Assembly: GCF_004342265.1 (NCBI RefSeq)
Contig: NZ_SMCS01000006.1
Span: 186,001-250,000, forward strand
Direction: 5' to 3'
Source: Luteibacter rhizovicinus
GTDB lineage: Bacteria > Pseudomonadota > Gammaproteobacteria > Xanthomonadales > Rhodanobacteraceae
DNA length: 64,000 nucleotides
This document shows, piece by piece, positions 25,941 to 35,056 of the stretch. Both the position numbers and the translations under genes were made by a program. The notes under the pieces were generated by a model. That model did not search any database and was not told the DNA's origin. It worked only from the letters and a program-made list of their open reading frames with translations. The first letter of the stretch is position 1. Each line of letters begins with the position of its first letter.

Positions 25941-26135
25941 ATGATCGACCGTCACGAATCGCTCTCGCCCCGCCGTGTCCGCGCACTGATTGCCCTGGGC
26001 TGGCTCGCCGCCGGCACGACGCTGCTGGCGCTGACCCCGTTGCCGATGCATAGCGAAAGCCTGGGCTGGACACCCGCGTTCTGGCTGGTGCTGGCGCCGG
26101 CGAGCCTGCTGGTGGCGCTGCGCCGCCGGGGTTGA
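25941..26135 (+). CDS. small membrane protein of unknown function
   Basis: The 64-residue protein has two hydrophobic helices (about 14-32 and 42-58) with a basic end LRRRG. The ATG has a strong GGGAGG Shine-Dalgarno at the right distance. It is divergent from aroE and convergent with the ATP-grasp gene across the 139-bp composite repeat. No family recognised. Confidence 0.65.
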   Translation: MIDRHESLSPRRVRALIALGWLAAGTTLLALTPLPMHSESLGWTPAFWLVLAPASLLVALRRRG

Positions 26136-26153
26136 GTCTCCGCGACACGCTGT

Positions 26154-26292
26154 TGTAGGAGCGCTCCTGAGCGCGATAGCCCACGGAGCGTAGAAACGGA
26201 CGCTCACATTCGCCAGCCCCGATCCGCGGGCTGGCGTTGCAACGCATGGCCTCTTCGCTCCGTCGGCTATCGCGCTCAGGAGCGCTCCTACA
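26154..26292. repeat. 139-bp composite inverted repeat of the REP-like family
   Basis: The 37-base arms 26154-26190 and 26256-26292 are reverse complements with a single mismatch. Each begins with the TGTAGGAGCGCTC unit and extends into CTGAGCGCGATAGCC. The 65-base middle contains its own perfect 9-bp hairpin (CGCCAGCCC at 26211-26219, GGGCTGGCG at 26228-26236). It fills the gap between two convergent genes. The layout is like paired REP units (BIMEs) or a small non-autonomous palindromic element. Confidence 0.8.
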
Positions 26293-26312
26293 GAGGGATC
26301 GTGGATCTTGCG

Positions 26313-27800
26313 TTAGCGGGGGAGGCCCAGCCGCTTCAGTTCCAGCCGGCGCATGAACTCCTGCATGATCCGGATGTAGAGATCCTCGCCCAGGTACGCA
26401 TCCTCGACGCCCGCGTCGATGGACGGGTTGTCGTTGACCTCGATGACCACGGCGCGATCGCCGACCTGCTTCAGGTCGACGCCGTAGATACCGTCGCCGA
26501 TGGTCTGCGTGGCCTTCAGCGCCAGCTTCACGATTTCGCTGGGCGCTTCGCGCACGGGTACGGTCTTGAAGCCGCCGGATTTGGCGGTGCCTTTGGCGCC
26601 GTGGTTATAAATCTGCCAGTGGCCGCGCGACATGTAGTACTGACACGCGTAAAGCGGCTCGTGGTTGAGCACGCCGATGCGCCAGTCGAAGTCCGTAGGA
26701 ACATATTCCTGCGCAATCACCAGCGCGCTGTGGCTGAAGAGTTCGGCTGCGCCTTTCTCCAGCGCTTCCTGGGTTTCGACCTTGACCACGCCTCGCGAGA
26801 ACGAGCCGTCGGGAATCTTCAGCACGATCGGCAGGCCCAGTCGCTCGGGCAGGTCGCGCACGCGTTTCGGATCGTCGCGGTAGAGGATCTCCGTCAGCGG
26901 CGTGGCAAGCTTGCGCGCCACCATCAGGTCGTTGAGGAAGATTTTGTTCGTGCAGCGCAGGATCGACGTCGGATCGTCCATGACGACCATGCCTTCCTTC
27001 TCGGCCCGATGCGCGAAGCGATAGGTATGGTTGTTGCTGGCCGTGGTTTCGCGAATGAACAGACCGTCGTACTCGGCCAGGCGCTGGTAATCGTTCTTGC
27101 CGATCGGGTCGACTTCGATACCCAGGTGCTTGCCCGCTTCGATGAACTGCTTCAGTGCCTTGCGGTTCGACGGTGGCATCGACTCATTGGGATCGACGAG
27201 CATGGCAATGTCGTAACGGAAGCGCTTGCGCGCGCGCGGCTTGCGCCAGAGCTTCTTGGAGAATTTGTCGAGCGCCTGGGCGAACGCGTCTTCCTGCGCG
27301 TCGTCCAACGTGTGCAGTCCGACCGGCTTGATGGCCGCGACCTGCCATACCCGATCGCGCTCGAACTCGATGCGCATCAACGGGCAGGGGAATGTTTCGA
27401 ACACCTGCCTCGCAAGATCTTGCAGATCGGGATAAGCCGTTTCGCCGAAGTAGACAAGCACGCCGAAGTCGGTCGTGTCCCGCCCACCGGCGGGCAGGAA
27501 GTTGGCGAGCTTCTGGTTGAGGTCGTCGATATCCAGGCCGTAGAGGGAGCGGCGGCGCAGATCGTTGACCGAGCGCACGGACGGAATGACCCGATGGCCA
27601 CGCGCTTCGGCCAGAAGGGACACGTAATAGCCCGTACCCAGGTATTTATAGCTGCGGCAGAGGTTGATGACGTGCGTGCGCTCGTCGTCGTCGCCACCTA
27701 CCGGCTCTCGCAGGTAATCCATTGCGGTAACGACGTCGACGGAAGGGTAGTACGAGCCCCAGTCGGAGGCTTTTTCCACGACGATGACGAGCCGACTCAT
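26313..27800 (-). CDS. RimK-family ATP-grasp ligase
   Basis: From the ATG at 27800 the protein has 495 residues, longer than E. coli RimK. The N-terminal half (about 1-200) is an extra domain beginning SRLVIVVEKASDWGSYYP. The C-terminal half is an ATP-grasp fold with DDPTSILRCTNKIFLNDLM, IVLKIPDGSFSRGVVKV, IAQEYVPTDFDWRIGV and the metal-binding IEVNDNPSIDAG. RimK-type enzymes add Glu or related residues to proteins or small molecules using ATP. This longer form occurs beside GNAT acetyltransferases in many gammaproteobacteria, as here, which suggests modification of an unknown small metabolite or peptide. It is divergent from the GNAT gene. Confidence 0.85.
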   Translation of the reverse strand: MSRLVIVVEKASDWGSYYPSVDVVTAMDYLREPVGGDDDERTHVINLCRSYKYLGTGYYVSLLAEARGHRVIPSVRSVNDLRRRSLYGLDIDDLNQKLANFLPAGGRDTTDFGVLVYFGETAYPDLQDLARQVFETFPCPLMRIEFERDRVWQVAAIKPVGLHTLDDAQEDAFAQALDKFSKKLWRKPRARKRFRYDIAMLVDPNESMPPSNRKALKQFIEAGKHLGIEVDPIGKNDYQRLAEYDGLFIRETTASNNHTYRFAHRAEKEGMVVMDDPTSILRCTNKIFLNDLMVARKLATPLTEILYRDDPKRVRDLPERLGLPIVLKIPDGSFSRGVVKVETQEALEKGAAELFSHSALVIAQEYVPTDFDWRIGVLNHEPLYACQYYMSRGHWQIYNHGAKGTAKSGGFKTVPVREAPSEIVKLALKATQTIGDGIYGVDLKQVGDRAVVIEVNDNPSIDAGVEDAYLGEDLYIRIMQEFMRRLELKRLGLPR

Positions 27801-27966
27801 GTGACCTCGAGATGTGGGCGAAGCACGCGACAGGCCCCTCATGGGCCCACGGTTCACCACGTGCGCAGTGTGGGGTTGACCATGCAACGGTACAAGGCCG
27901 CGCGCTGAAGCTGGCGTAAACGTCCGGCGAAGAAAACGATTGATAGACACCCACGCGAGGACTAGA

Positions 27967-28506
27967 GTGCCGCGCGTGTCGCTATCCTCCCCCGGCTCGT
28001 CGCCGCCCTACACCGCGCCGGAGTCCATCCGCATGCGTCCCCCCCCGGTTACCGTTCCGGTGCGAGTCCGTCGCGCCGAAGTCAGCGATCTCGACGACCT
28101 CGTCGCCCTCGAGGAAAGCAGCTTTGCGCACGACCGGCTGAGTCGCGCGCAATACCGTCGACATCTGGATAGCGAATCGGCGCAGGTGCTGGTGGCAAGC
28201 GCCAATCATCGACGCTTCCTCGGTACCGCCGTGGTGTTCTTCCGCCGCGGCTCCAAGGTTGCCCGCCTTTATTCCCTGGCGACGAAACCCGAGGCACGGG
28301 GCAAGGGCGTGGGCTCGGCATTGATCGAAGCCGCCGAAATCGCTGCCCGCGCGCACCGTTGCCGGTCGCTCCGTCTGGAAGTGCGTACGGACAACGTCGC
28401 CGCCATTGGCATCTACGAACGCCTGGGCTACACCCGCATCGGGACCTACCCGAAGTACTACCAGGACGGGGCGGACGCGCTACGCTTCGAAAAGCTCTTC
28501 GCCTAG
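27967..28506 (+). CDS. GNAT-family N-acetyltransferase
   Basis: From the GTG at 27967, preceded by GAGGA, the protein has 179 residues. An ATG at 28033 would give 157, and the frame also has a TTG at 27940. The GNAT core runs from about residue 33, with the acetyl-CoA loop in ARGKGVGSALIEAAEIAARA and the C-terminal GIYERLGYTRIG strand-helix typical of RimI-like enzymes. It is divergent from the RimK-type ligase. The C39 peptidase domain fused to this GNAT type in some species is absent. Confidence 0.8.
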   Translation: MPRVSLSSPGSSPPYTAPESIRMRPPPVTVPVRVRRAEVSDLDDLVALEESSFAHDRLSRAQYRRHLDSESAQVLVASANHRRFLGTAVVFFRRGSKVARLYSLATKPEARGKGVGSALIEAAEIAARAHRCRSLRLEVRTDNVAAIGIYERLGYTRIGTYPKYYQDGADALRFEKLFA

Positions 28507-28542
28507 GCCATACTCGGGCGCGTATTTAAGAGGATCCGAGCC

Positions 28543-28743
28543 ATGCGTCGAACGATTCCACTTCTGGTGCTCCTGCTCGCCTGCATGGCGCTGGCGGGCT
28601 GCGGCAACAAGGGTCCGCTGGTTCCCGCGCCGCCGAAGCCGAATGCGCCCGCCGTGAAGACGGTCGCGCCGACGTCCATGGCTGCGCCTGCGCCCAGCAC
28701 GACCGCGCCGCTGACGCCGTTCAGTAACCACATGGTGCAGTAG
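28543..28743 (+). CDS. lptM: LPS translocon maturation chaperone-like lipoprotein LptM
   Basis: This 66-residue lipoprotein has the signal MRRTIPLLVLLLACMALAGC and, right after the Cys, GNKGPLV, the conserved LptM (YifL) box. The rest is Pro/Ala/Thr-rich. LptM helps oxidative assembly of the LptD-LptE complex in the outer membrane. Its position directly before dapF is the usual one; lysA, often between them, is missing. AAGAGGA precedes the start. Confidence 0.85.
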   Translation: MRRTIPLLVLLLACMALAGCGNKGPLVPAPPKPNAPAVKTVAPTSMAAPAPSTTAPLTPFSNHMVQ

Positions 28744-28749
28744 GCCATC

Positions 28750-29577
28750 GTGAGCATGCGCTTTACCAAGATGCACGGCATTGGCAACGACTTCGTTGTC
28801 GTGGACTGGCGGGACGACGTCAAGTTGCCGCCCGCGGAACGCATTGCCGCGCTCGCCGACCGGCACACCGGTATCGGTTTCGATCAGCTGCTCAGCGTGG
28901 AACCGGCGCGCGATCCATCCTGCGACTGGTATTACGGCGTCTGGAATGCCGATGGTTCGCCGTCCGGGCAGTGCGGCAACGGCGTGCGCTGCGTGGCAGC
29001 ATGGCTTTATCGCGAAGGCGTCATCGCCCGCGATACCGACGTGCGCCTGGAAAGCCCGTCGGGCCCGGTGACCGTCAGGGTGCTGGCGGCGGATCGCGTG
29101 ACCGTCGATATGGGCGAGCCGGATTTCACACCGTCGCACCTCCCGTTCGATGCGCCGCAGGAAGCCAGCTCGTACATGCTCGATGTCGACGGAACGCCCG
29201 TCACGATCGGCGCCGTATCGATGGGCAATCCCCATGCCGTGCTGGAAGTGCCCGACCTCGGCGATCCGCATCTGGAAAACCTCGGTCCGGTCGTCACGGG
29301 CCATGCGCGCTTTGCCGATGGCGTAAACACCGGCTTCGCGCTGCGCGTGGACAGAAAGACGATCCGTCTGCGCGTGCACGAACGCGGCAGCGGCTGGACC
29401 CGCGCCTGCGGCACCGGCGCATGCGCGGCCGCCGCCGTCCTCCAGCGTCGCGGCCTCGTCGATGCCGTGGTGGACGTCTCCCTGCCGGGCGGCACCCTGA
29501 CCATCGAATGGCACGGTCCCGGCCATACTCTGTGGATGACCGGCCCCGCTGCCTTCGTATTCGAAGGCGAGATCTGA
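28750..29577 (+). CDS. dapF: diaminopimelate epimerase
   Basis: The 275-residue protein is full length. Both catalytic Cys residues are visible: QCGNGVRC in the N-terminal half and RACGTGACA in the C-terminal half, each on one of the two mirror-image domains. It starts MHGIGNDFVVVD, as expected. It converts LL-DAP to meso-DAP for lysine and peptidoglycan. The start is GTG at 28750, with an ATG two codons later (28756) just as plausible. It is six bases after lptM. Confidence 0.94.
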   Translation: MSMRFTKMHGIGNDFVVVDWRDDVKLPPAERIAALADRHTGIGFDQLLSVEPARDPSCDWYYGVWNADGSPSGQCGNGVRCVAAWLYREGVIARDTDVRLESPSGPVTVRVLAADRVTVDMGEPDFTPSHLPFDAPQEASSYMLDVDGTPVTIGAVSMGNPHAVLEVPDLGDPHLENLGPVVTGHARFADGVNTGFALRVDRKTIRLRVHERGSGWTRACGTGACAAAAVLQRRGLVDAVVDVSLPGGTLTIEWHGPGHTLWMTGPAAFVFEGEI

Positions 29578-29600
29578 CGCGTCGCTGGCCCGCGACGCGT
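29577..29600. other. hairpin after dapF
   Basis: ACGCGTCGC-TGGCCC-GCGACGCGT gives a perfect 9-bp stem at the dapF stop codon with no T-tract. It lies between dapF and the DUF484 gene and may slow or process the transcript. Confidence 0.45.
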
Positions 29601-29643
29601 AAACGCAGCACACTCATCCCCAATGCCGCACCAGGACGTACCC

Positions 29644-30330
29644 ATGACCGACACCGCGCTCGAAGGCGATCTGAAGCCAGCCACCGTGGCGTCGTACCTG
29701 CGTCGCCACCCCGAATTCCTTACCGACTACCCCGATCTGGCCACGCAGCTGGTTATGCCGCGGTCGAACGGCCCGGCGGCGTCGCTGTCGCTGTATCAGT
29801 TGCAGAACCTGCGGGAAAAGAACGCCGCGCTCGAAGCCCGGCTGGCCGAGCTGACGGACATCGCCGGCGACAACGAAAGCCTGATGCAGCGCGTGCACGC
29901 ACTGATGCTGGCGCTGCTTCAGGCCGAGAGTGTCGAAGACACCGTACGCCGCGTCGTGACGCGGTTGGCTGACGATTTCCATTCCGAGCGCGTCCGCGTG
30001 CTGTTCTACGGCGACCTCAACGGTCTGCCCGACGAAAGCTGGCTGCTGCGCGAACCGCGCGGCGTGGCGGGGCTGCCCGAGTTCGAAAGCTTCCTCGCGC
30101 AGGGCGAATCGATGGCCGGCCGACTGGCGCAGCCCAAGCTCCAGCGCCTGTTCGGCGACGATGCCGGCGACGTGCGCTCCGCTGCGCTGATGCGTATCGG
30201 CGACGACGCGATGCTGGCCATCGGCAGCGCCGATCCGGACCGTTTTCAGCCGGGCATGGGCACGCTGTTCCTGAAAATGATCTCGACGACGGTCGGTTCG
30301 GCCATCGAGCGGGCGCGGAAAGTGGCGTGA
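29644..30330 (+). CDS. DUF484 family protein
   Basis: The product has 228 residues from the ATG at 29644 (AGGACG upstream). It has an N-terminal helical part (ATVASYLRRHPEFLTDYPDLATQL), then a coiled coil (about 55-90) and a GAF-like domain (about 95-225). DUF484 proteins occur between dapF and xerC in most proteobacteria of this group, exactly as here; the function is unknown. Its TGA overlaps the GTG start of xerC. Confidence 0.9.
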   Translation: MTDTALEGDLKPATVASYLRRHPEFLTDYPDLATQLVMPRSNGPAASLSLYQLQNLREKNAALEARLAELTDIAGDNESLMQRVHALMLALLQAESVEDTVRRVVTRLADDFHSERVRVLFYGDLNGLPDESWLLREPRGVAGLPEFESFLAQGESMAGRLAQPKLQRLFGDDAGDVRSAALMRIGDDAMLAIGSADPDRFQPGMGTLFLKMISTTVGSAIERARKVA

Positions 30331-31220
30331 GTCCGGCCGAGGCCGTCGACGCCTTCCTCCGGCATTACGCCGCGGAGCGGGCGCCGTCGGCGAACACGCT
30401 GGATGCCTACCGGCGCGACCTCGGCAAACTGCTTCGTTTCATGGAGGCCGAGGGCCTGTCCGACTTCGACAGTCTGGCGCCCGAACGGCTGCGCGGGATG
30501 ATCGCCCGCGAACATCGCGGCGGCCTGGCGCCGAACAGCATCCAGCGACTTCTGTCCGCCTGCCGTACGCTGTTCCGCTATCTCACCCGCGAAGGCCACC
30601 TCGCGCACGATCCGGCCGCGGGCGTTCGGGGACCCAAAGTCCGCCGCAAGCTACCCCAGGTGCTGGATGCCGACGAAGCCAAGGAACTGGTGGAAACCGA
30701 TGTCGGCGGATCGCTGGCGCCGCGCGACCGGGCGATGCTCGAACTCTTTTATTCCAGCGGCCTGCGCCTGTCCGAACTGATCGGCCTGCGCTGGGGCGAC
30801 CTGGACCTGGACGACGGGCAGGTCAGGGTGCTGGGCAAGGGCAACAAGGCGCGCATCCTGCCGGTGGGCCGTTTCGCCATCGCAGCCTTGCGCGGACTGG
30901 CGGCGCTGGGCGGCATTGCGCCGGAAGCGCCCGTCTTCAAAGGACGTGGCGGCGCGCACATCAGCGCGCGGGCGGTGCAGCTACGCATGAAACACCTGGC
31001 GCTGGCCCAGGGTCTGGCCAAACGGATACATCCTCACTTGCTGCGGCATACCTTCGCCAGCCACATGCTGGAATCGTCGGGCGACCTGCGTGCGGTGCAG
31101 GAACTGCTCGGCCATGCGGATATCGCGACGACGCAGATTTATACCCATCTGGACTTCCAGCACCTGGCCCGCGTCTACGATTCTTCTCATCCCCGGGCGA
31201 AGAAGAAAACGGCCCGCTAG
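30327..31220 (+). CDS. xerC: tyrosine recombinase XerC
   Basis: The 297-residue protein has the SAM-like N-terminal core-binding domain (about 1-85) and the catalytic domain with Arg in SGLRLSELIGLRW, Lys in GKGNKAR, HPHLLRHTFASHML (His and Arg), HADIATTQIY with the second His, and the nucleophile Tyr in QIYTHLD. With XerD it resolves chromosome dimers at dif under FtsK control. It begins with a GTG overlapping the DUF484 stop. Confidence 0.94.
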   Translation: MSPAEAVDAFLRHYAAERAPSANTLDAYRRDLGKLLRFMEAEGLSDFDSLAPERLRGMIAREHRGGLAPNSIQRLLSACRTLFRYLTREGHLAHDPAAGVRGPKVRRKLPQVLDADEAKELVETDVGGSLAPRDRAMLELFYSSGLRLSELIGLRWGDLDLDDGQVRVLGKGNKARILPVGRFAIAALRGLAALGGIAPEAPVFKGRGGAHISARAVQLRMKHLALAQGLAKRIHPHLLRHTFASHMLESSGDLRAVQELLGHADIATTQIYTHLDFQHLARVYDSSHPRAKKKTAR

Positions 31221-31305
31221 CCCCGGAAACGGCGCCACTGCGTACGTTGAGGTTTCAGTAAGGCAGCGCGCGCTAGGTTCGCGCGTTTCGCTTGCGGTAA
31301 GTCCG

Positions 31306-32334
31306 ATGGTCTCGTCGTTGTTGCTGGTGTTTGCAGCCGCGGTAGCCGCGTTCGCGGTCAGCGCCATGAGCGGCGGCGGCGCCGGCCTGGTGCTTCTGCC
31401 CGTCCTGCGGATGGTGCTGCCCGCCGCGATGGTGCCGGCCGCGCTGTCGATCGGCAGCACGATCAGTTCCGCGTCGCGAATTACCCTGTTCTTCAAACAC
31501 ATCCGTTGGCGGGTCGTGCGCTGGTTCGTCCCTGCCGCGCTGCCGTTCGTCTGGCTGGGCGCGTGGTTGCTGACGTACATCGACCCGGTTTACCTCGAAG
31601 CCGTTCTGGGCCTGTTCCTCCTCGCGAACCTTCCCATGCTGTTCCGGCGACAGTCCGAACCGTCCGACGAACGGCCAGGCCCCGTCTGGGCGCTTTGCAT
31701 CGTGGGCGCCGCGGCAGGCTTTATTTCGGGTCTGACCGGCGCCGTGGGCCTGATCTTCAATCGGTTCTATCTGCGCTATGGCCTGTCCAAGGACGAAATC
31801 GTCGCGACGCGCGCGGCCAACGAGATCATCCTGCACCTGATCAAGCTCGTGCTTTACGGGTTGTTCGGGCTGCTTACGGGCGATGTCCTCACCGTGGGCG
31901 CGATCGTCGGCGCCGCCGCATTGTCGGCGACGTGGCTGACCCGCCGGGTTTTGCCCTACCTGAGCGAAGCCATGTTCAAGCGCATCGGATACGCGGCCAT
32001 GGTGCTTTCCGGCGCGATCATGTCGACCAACGCGGGCGGCGCGATCGCCACCCGCCACGGGATCGGCCTCCAGGCAACCGGTACGAAGAACGGTTTCCAC
32101 GGGTATCTCGACTGGGCGGACAGCCGCGTGACCCTCGAATTCGCCTACGACGAGGGTTTCGAGATCGAAACCGTGATCGACTGGGACGACCTGCCCGACG
32201 ACCGGAAAGCCGTGGCGGCCGGGCTGATCGAAGCGGCCGACCGGATCATGGTGGAGGAAGTCCGATCCATCGGCCGTCGCAGCTATGAGTTATACGTGTA
32301 TCGCGGTGGGGTACTGAGCAAACACGAGCTTTGA
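31306..32334 (+). CDS. TauE/SafE-family sulfite exporter-like permease
   Basis: From the ATG at 31306 the protein has 342 residues. The first 245 form about eight membrane helices with the two-repeat TauE/SafE pattern ([17 protein letters not shown] and [16 protein letters not shown]). A soluble tail of about 90 residues ([27 protein letters not shown]...) follows, which is not part of the family core. Some members export sulfite or organosulfur acids; the substrate here is unknown. It sits between xerC and hslV, an insertion into an otherwise standard gene order. Confidence 0.78.
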   Translation: MVSSLLLVFAAAVAAFAVSAMSGGGAGLVLLPVLRMVLPAAMVPAALSIGSTISSASRITLFFKHIRWRVVRWFVPAALPFVWLGAWLLTYIDPVYLEAVLGLFLLANLPMLFRRQSEPSDERPGPVWALCIVGAAAGFISGLTGAVGLIFNRFYLRYGLSKDEIVATRAANEIILHLIKLVLYGLFGLLTGDVLTVGAIVGAAALSATWLTRRVLPYLSEAMFKRIGYAAMVLSGAIMSTNAGGAIATRHGIGLQATGTKNGFHGYLDWADSRVTLEFAYDEGFEIETVIDWDDLPDDRKAVAAGLIEAADRIMVEEVRSIGRRSYELYVYRGGVLSKHEL

Positions 32335-32362
32335 GCGGGGCTGGGCAAGGCGCTCGCCGACT

Positions 32363-32391
32363 CTTGGTCTGTCTCGCCCCCACCCCCACAT
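32363..32391 (+). promoter_or_regulatory. possible sigma32 heat-shock promoter of hslVU
   Basis: CTTGGTC (32363-32369), 13 bases, then CCCCCACAT (32383-32391) resembles the sigma32 consensus CTTGAAA-N11-16-CCCCATNT. It sits 35 bases before the hslV start, and hslVU is a heat-shock operon in many proteobacteria. The -35 box matches only in part and the region is C-rich, so chance is possible. Confidence 0.4.
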
Positions 32392-32425
32392 CTCTCGTCT
32401 CCCCACCCAACGGACCCCACCCGAT

Positions 32426-32959
32426 ATGGAATCGATGCACGCCACGACCATCGTCTGTGTCCGCCTGAACGGCAAGGTCGTTATCGGTAGCGATGGCCAG
32501 GTGACGCTCGGCAACACCGTGATGAAGGCCAATGCCCGCAAGGTACGCCGGCTCGGCAAGGGCGATGTCCTCGCCGGATTCGCCGGTGCGACCGCCGACG
32601 CCTTCACGCTGTTCGAGCTGTTCGACGAAAAACTGATCAAGCACAGCGGCAACCTCACCCGCGCCGCGGTCGAGATGGCCAAGGAATGGCGTACGGACCG
32701 TCGTCTGGGTCGCCTGGAAGCCATGCTGGCCGTTGCCGACAAGGAAGCGTCCCTGCTGATTTCCGGCAATGGCGATGTCCTCGAGCCCGAACATGGCCTG
32801 ATCGCGATCGGCTCCGGCGGACCGTATGCCCAGTCGGCCGCGCTTGCGCTGATGGAAAACACCGACCTGGATGCGCGCACGATCGTCGAAAAAGCGCTCA
32901 AGATCGCCGGCGATATCTGCATTTACACCAATCACAACGTGTCGATCGAAGAGCTCTGA
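32426..32959 (+). CDS. hslV: ATP-dependent protease peptidase subunit HslV
   Basis: The 177-residue protein aligns with HslV throughout ([36 protein letters not shown], with the catalytic Thr at residue 7). HslV forms two hexameric rings and degrades unfolded proteins fed by HslU. The Thr nucleophile must be freed from a six-residue leader MESMHA, longer than the usual single Met but like the HATTIV leaders of Xanthomonadales. The gene is 51 bases upstream of hslU. Confidence 0.93.
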   Translation: MESMHATTIVCVRLNGKVVIGSDGQVTLGNTVMKANARKVRRLGKGDVLAGFAGATADAFTLFELFDEKLIKHSGNLTRAAVEMAKEWRTDRRLGRLEAMLAVADKEASLLISGNGDVLEPEHGLIAIGSGGPYAQSAALALMENTDLDARTIVEKALKIAGDICIYTNHNVSIEEL

Positions 32960-33010
32960 GCGCCACGCGCCGAGCTTCGATCGTCTCCCTAACGAATCCA
33001 AGAGCAGACC

Positions 33011-34348
33011 ATGTCCGAACTCACGCCACGCGAGATCGTCAACGAACTCGACCGTTTCATCATCGGCCAGCACGACGCCAAGCGTGCCGTGGCCATCGCC
33101 CTGCGCAACCGCTGGCGCCGCATGCAGCTCGATCCGACCATGCGCGACGAGGTCACGCCGAAGAACATCCTCATGATCGGACCGACCGGTGTCGGCAAGA
33201 CCGAAATCGCGCGCCGTCTCGCCACACTGGCGAACGCGCCCTTCGTGAAGGTCGAAGCGACCAAGTTCACCGAAGTCGGCTACGTGGGCAAGGACGTGGA
33301 ATCGATCATCCGCGACCTGGTCGACGTGTCCTACAAGCTCGTGCGCGACCAGGCCAAGGGCCGAGTGCAAAGCCAGGCCGAAGACGCGGCGGAAGACCGG
33401 CTGCTCGACGCGTTGCTGCCCCGGCGTCAGCCCAGCGGCTGGGACGACTCGGCCGCGACGACGCCTGCGATCGATAGCGATACCCGCCAGAAGCTGCGCA
33501 AACAGCTGCGCGAGGGCTCGCTGGACGACCGCGAGATCGAGCTGGATTTCGCCACGAACATCGGCGTGGAAATCATGACCCCGCCGGGCATGGAAGAAAT
33601 GAGCCAGCAGCTGGGCAAGATGTTCCAGAACCTGGGTGGTACCAAAACCCAGAAGCGCCGCATGACGATCCGCGCCGCCCGGCCACTCCTGGTCGAGGAA
33701 GAGGCGGGCAAGCTGGTGAACGACGAAGAGCTGCGCGCCCGGGCCGTGGAAGCGGCCGAGCAGAACGGCATCGTCTTCATCGACGAGATCGACAAAGTGG
33801 CCCAGCGTTCGGAATGGGGCGGTGCGGGCGTCAGCCGCGAAGGCGTGCAGCGCGACCTGCTGCCGCTGGTGGAAGGCTCGACGGTGTCCACCAAGTACGG
33901 TGCCATCAAGACGGACCACATCCTGTTCATCGCCTCGGGCGCGTTCTCGCTGGCCAAGCCGTCCGACCTGATTCCCGAGCTGCAGGGCCGTCTGCCGATC
34001 CGCGTGGAGCTATCGGCGCTGTCCGTGGACGACTTCAAGCGCATCTTGCGCGAACCGAACAATGCACTTACAAAACAATATGTTGCACTTCTCCATACGG
34101 AGGGTGTGGCGCTGAACTTCACCGATTCGGGCATCGATCGCCTGGCCGAGGTGGCTTTCCAGGTGAACGAGCGTACCGAGAACATCGGCGCCCGCCGCCT
34201 GCATACGGTGATGGAGCGCCTGCTGGAGAAGATCTCCTTCGAAGCTGCGGATAAAAACGGCGAAAAGTACGAGATCGACGCCGATTATGTCGATAAAAGC
34301 CTGGCCTCGCTGGTCAAGGACGAAGATCTCAGCCGTTACATCCTCTAA
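33011..34348 (+). CDS. hslU: ATP-dependent protease ATPase subunit HslU
   Basis: The 445-residue AAA+ protein has Walker [13 protein letters not shown] (about 55-66), the intermediate domain (about 110-240), Walker [10 protein letters not shown], sensor and C-terminal [13 protein letters not shown], the tail that inserts into HslV. It unfolds substrates with ATP and opens the HslV chamber. It also carries the unfolding pore loop near VGKDVES. Shares the transcript with hslV. Confidence 0.94.
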   Translation: MSELTPREIVNELDRFIIGQHDAKRAVAIALRNRWRRMQLDPTMRDEVTPKNILMIGPTGVGKTEIARRLATLANAPFVKVEATKFTEVGYVGKDVESIIRDLVDVSYKLVRDQAKGRVQSQAEDAAEDRLLDALLPRRQPSGWDDSAATTPAIDSDTRQKLRKQLREGSLDDREIELDFATNIGVEIMTPPGMEEMSQQLGKMFQNLGGTKTQKRRMTIRAARPLLVEEEAGKLVNDEELRARAVEAAEQNGIVFIDEIDKVAQRSEWGGAGVSREGVQRDLLPLVEGSTVSTKYGAIKTDHILFIASGAFSLAKPSDLIPELQGRLPIRVELSALSVDDFKRILREPNNALTKQYVALLHTEGVALNFTDSGIDRLAEVAFQVNERTENIGARRLHTVMERLLEKISFEAADKNGEKYEIDADYVDKSLASLVKDEDLSRYIL

Positions 34349-34387
34349 ACATGGAAAGGCCCCCCTCCTGCTAAACTATTGACGTAT

Positions 34388-35008
34388 ATGGGCAAGATCA
34401 TTCAACTGAAAACCAACGGACAGCGAGCGAGCCTGCGCGAAGCGCAGGAATCGAAGCAGCTGGTCCGTCTATGGCGCGGCGAACTCGAACACGGCAGCTT
34501 TTGTGGCTACGTCGGCGGGGTCGGCCGCGAATTTTTCCTGCTGTGGGTCATCGGCGACGGCATCAGCTATGACGGCATGTACATCATGCGTCATCGCGAT
34601 ATTTCCGAACTCGAGGTCCCGGACAAGCATTCGTCCTTCCTGGAGAAGGCGCTCGCGCTGAAAGGCATCGTGCCGACGCCGCCCGCGGACTTCCCGCTGG
34701 ACGACATCGCGCAGGTGGTCGGCGCCGCGTCGAAGCATGCGCCGGTGATCGGCGTGCATGTCGACAGCGAGGACGAGGCCGAGGTCTGCTACATCGGGCG
34801 CATGGTCAGTGTCGAGGAAGACGGCTTCAACATGCAGGAAATCACCCCCGATGCCGAATGGCTGACCGAGCCGTCGTTCTTCGCGTGGGATGAAGTCTCG
34901 ACCGTGAGCCTCGAAGACGCGTACGCGCAGTCGCTGCTCGCCGTGGCCGGCGATCCGCCGCCACTGGAACAAGGCGATGCCGGCGGTGGCGTCGGACACG
35001 CCCACTAA
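34388..35008 (+). CDS. conserved hypothetical protein downstream of hslU
   Basis: From the ATG at 34388 the acidic protein has 206 residues. It begins MGKIIQLKTNGQRASLREAQESKQLVRLWRG and has a beta-rich centre (GYVGGVGREFFLLWVIGDGISYDGMYIMRHRDISELEV) and a second half with CYIGRMVSVEEDGFNMQEITPDAEW. The two halves look like related small barrel-like domains, each ending in a 'visible-effect' statement (FLLWVIGDG / FFAWDEV). No signal peptide or membrane segment; no family recognised. A terminator-like hairpin follows at 35024. Confidence 0.75.
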   Translation: MGKIIQLKTNGQRASLREAQESKQLVRLWRGELEHGSFCGYVGGVGREFFLLWVIGDGISYDGMYIMRHRDISELEVPDKHSSFLEKALALKGIVPTPPADFPLDDIAQVVGAASKHAPVIGVHVDSEDEAEVCYIGRMVSVEEDGFNMQEITPDAEWLTEPSFFAWDEVSTVSLEDAYAQSLLAVAGDPPPLEQGDAGGGVGHAH

Positions 35009-35023
35009 GTTTGCGTATGACCG

Positions 35024-35056
35024 GAACCCCCGCCTCATGGTGGGGGTTCTTTTTTT
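35024..35056 (+). terminator. Rho-independent terminator
   Basis: GAACCCCC (35024-35031) pairs with GGGGGTTC (35042-35049) across a ten-base loop, followed by TTTTTTT. It ends the gene at 34388. The hairpin and T-run also overlap the predicted start of the next frame at 35037. Confidence 0.85.

Noticed and set aside
26301-27908. 535-codon open frame opposite the RimK-type ligase
   Set aside because: Shadow of a strongly biased gene; ligase motifs are clear on the other strand.
32246-33919. 557-codon open frame on the minus strand opposite hslVU
   Set aside because: Covers hslV and hslU, which are certain; low-complexity sequence only.
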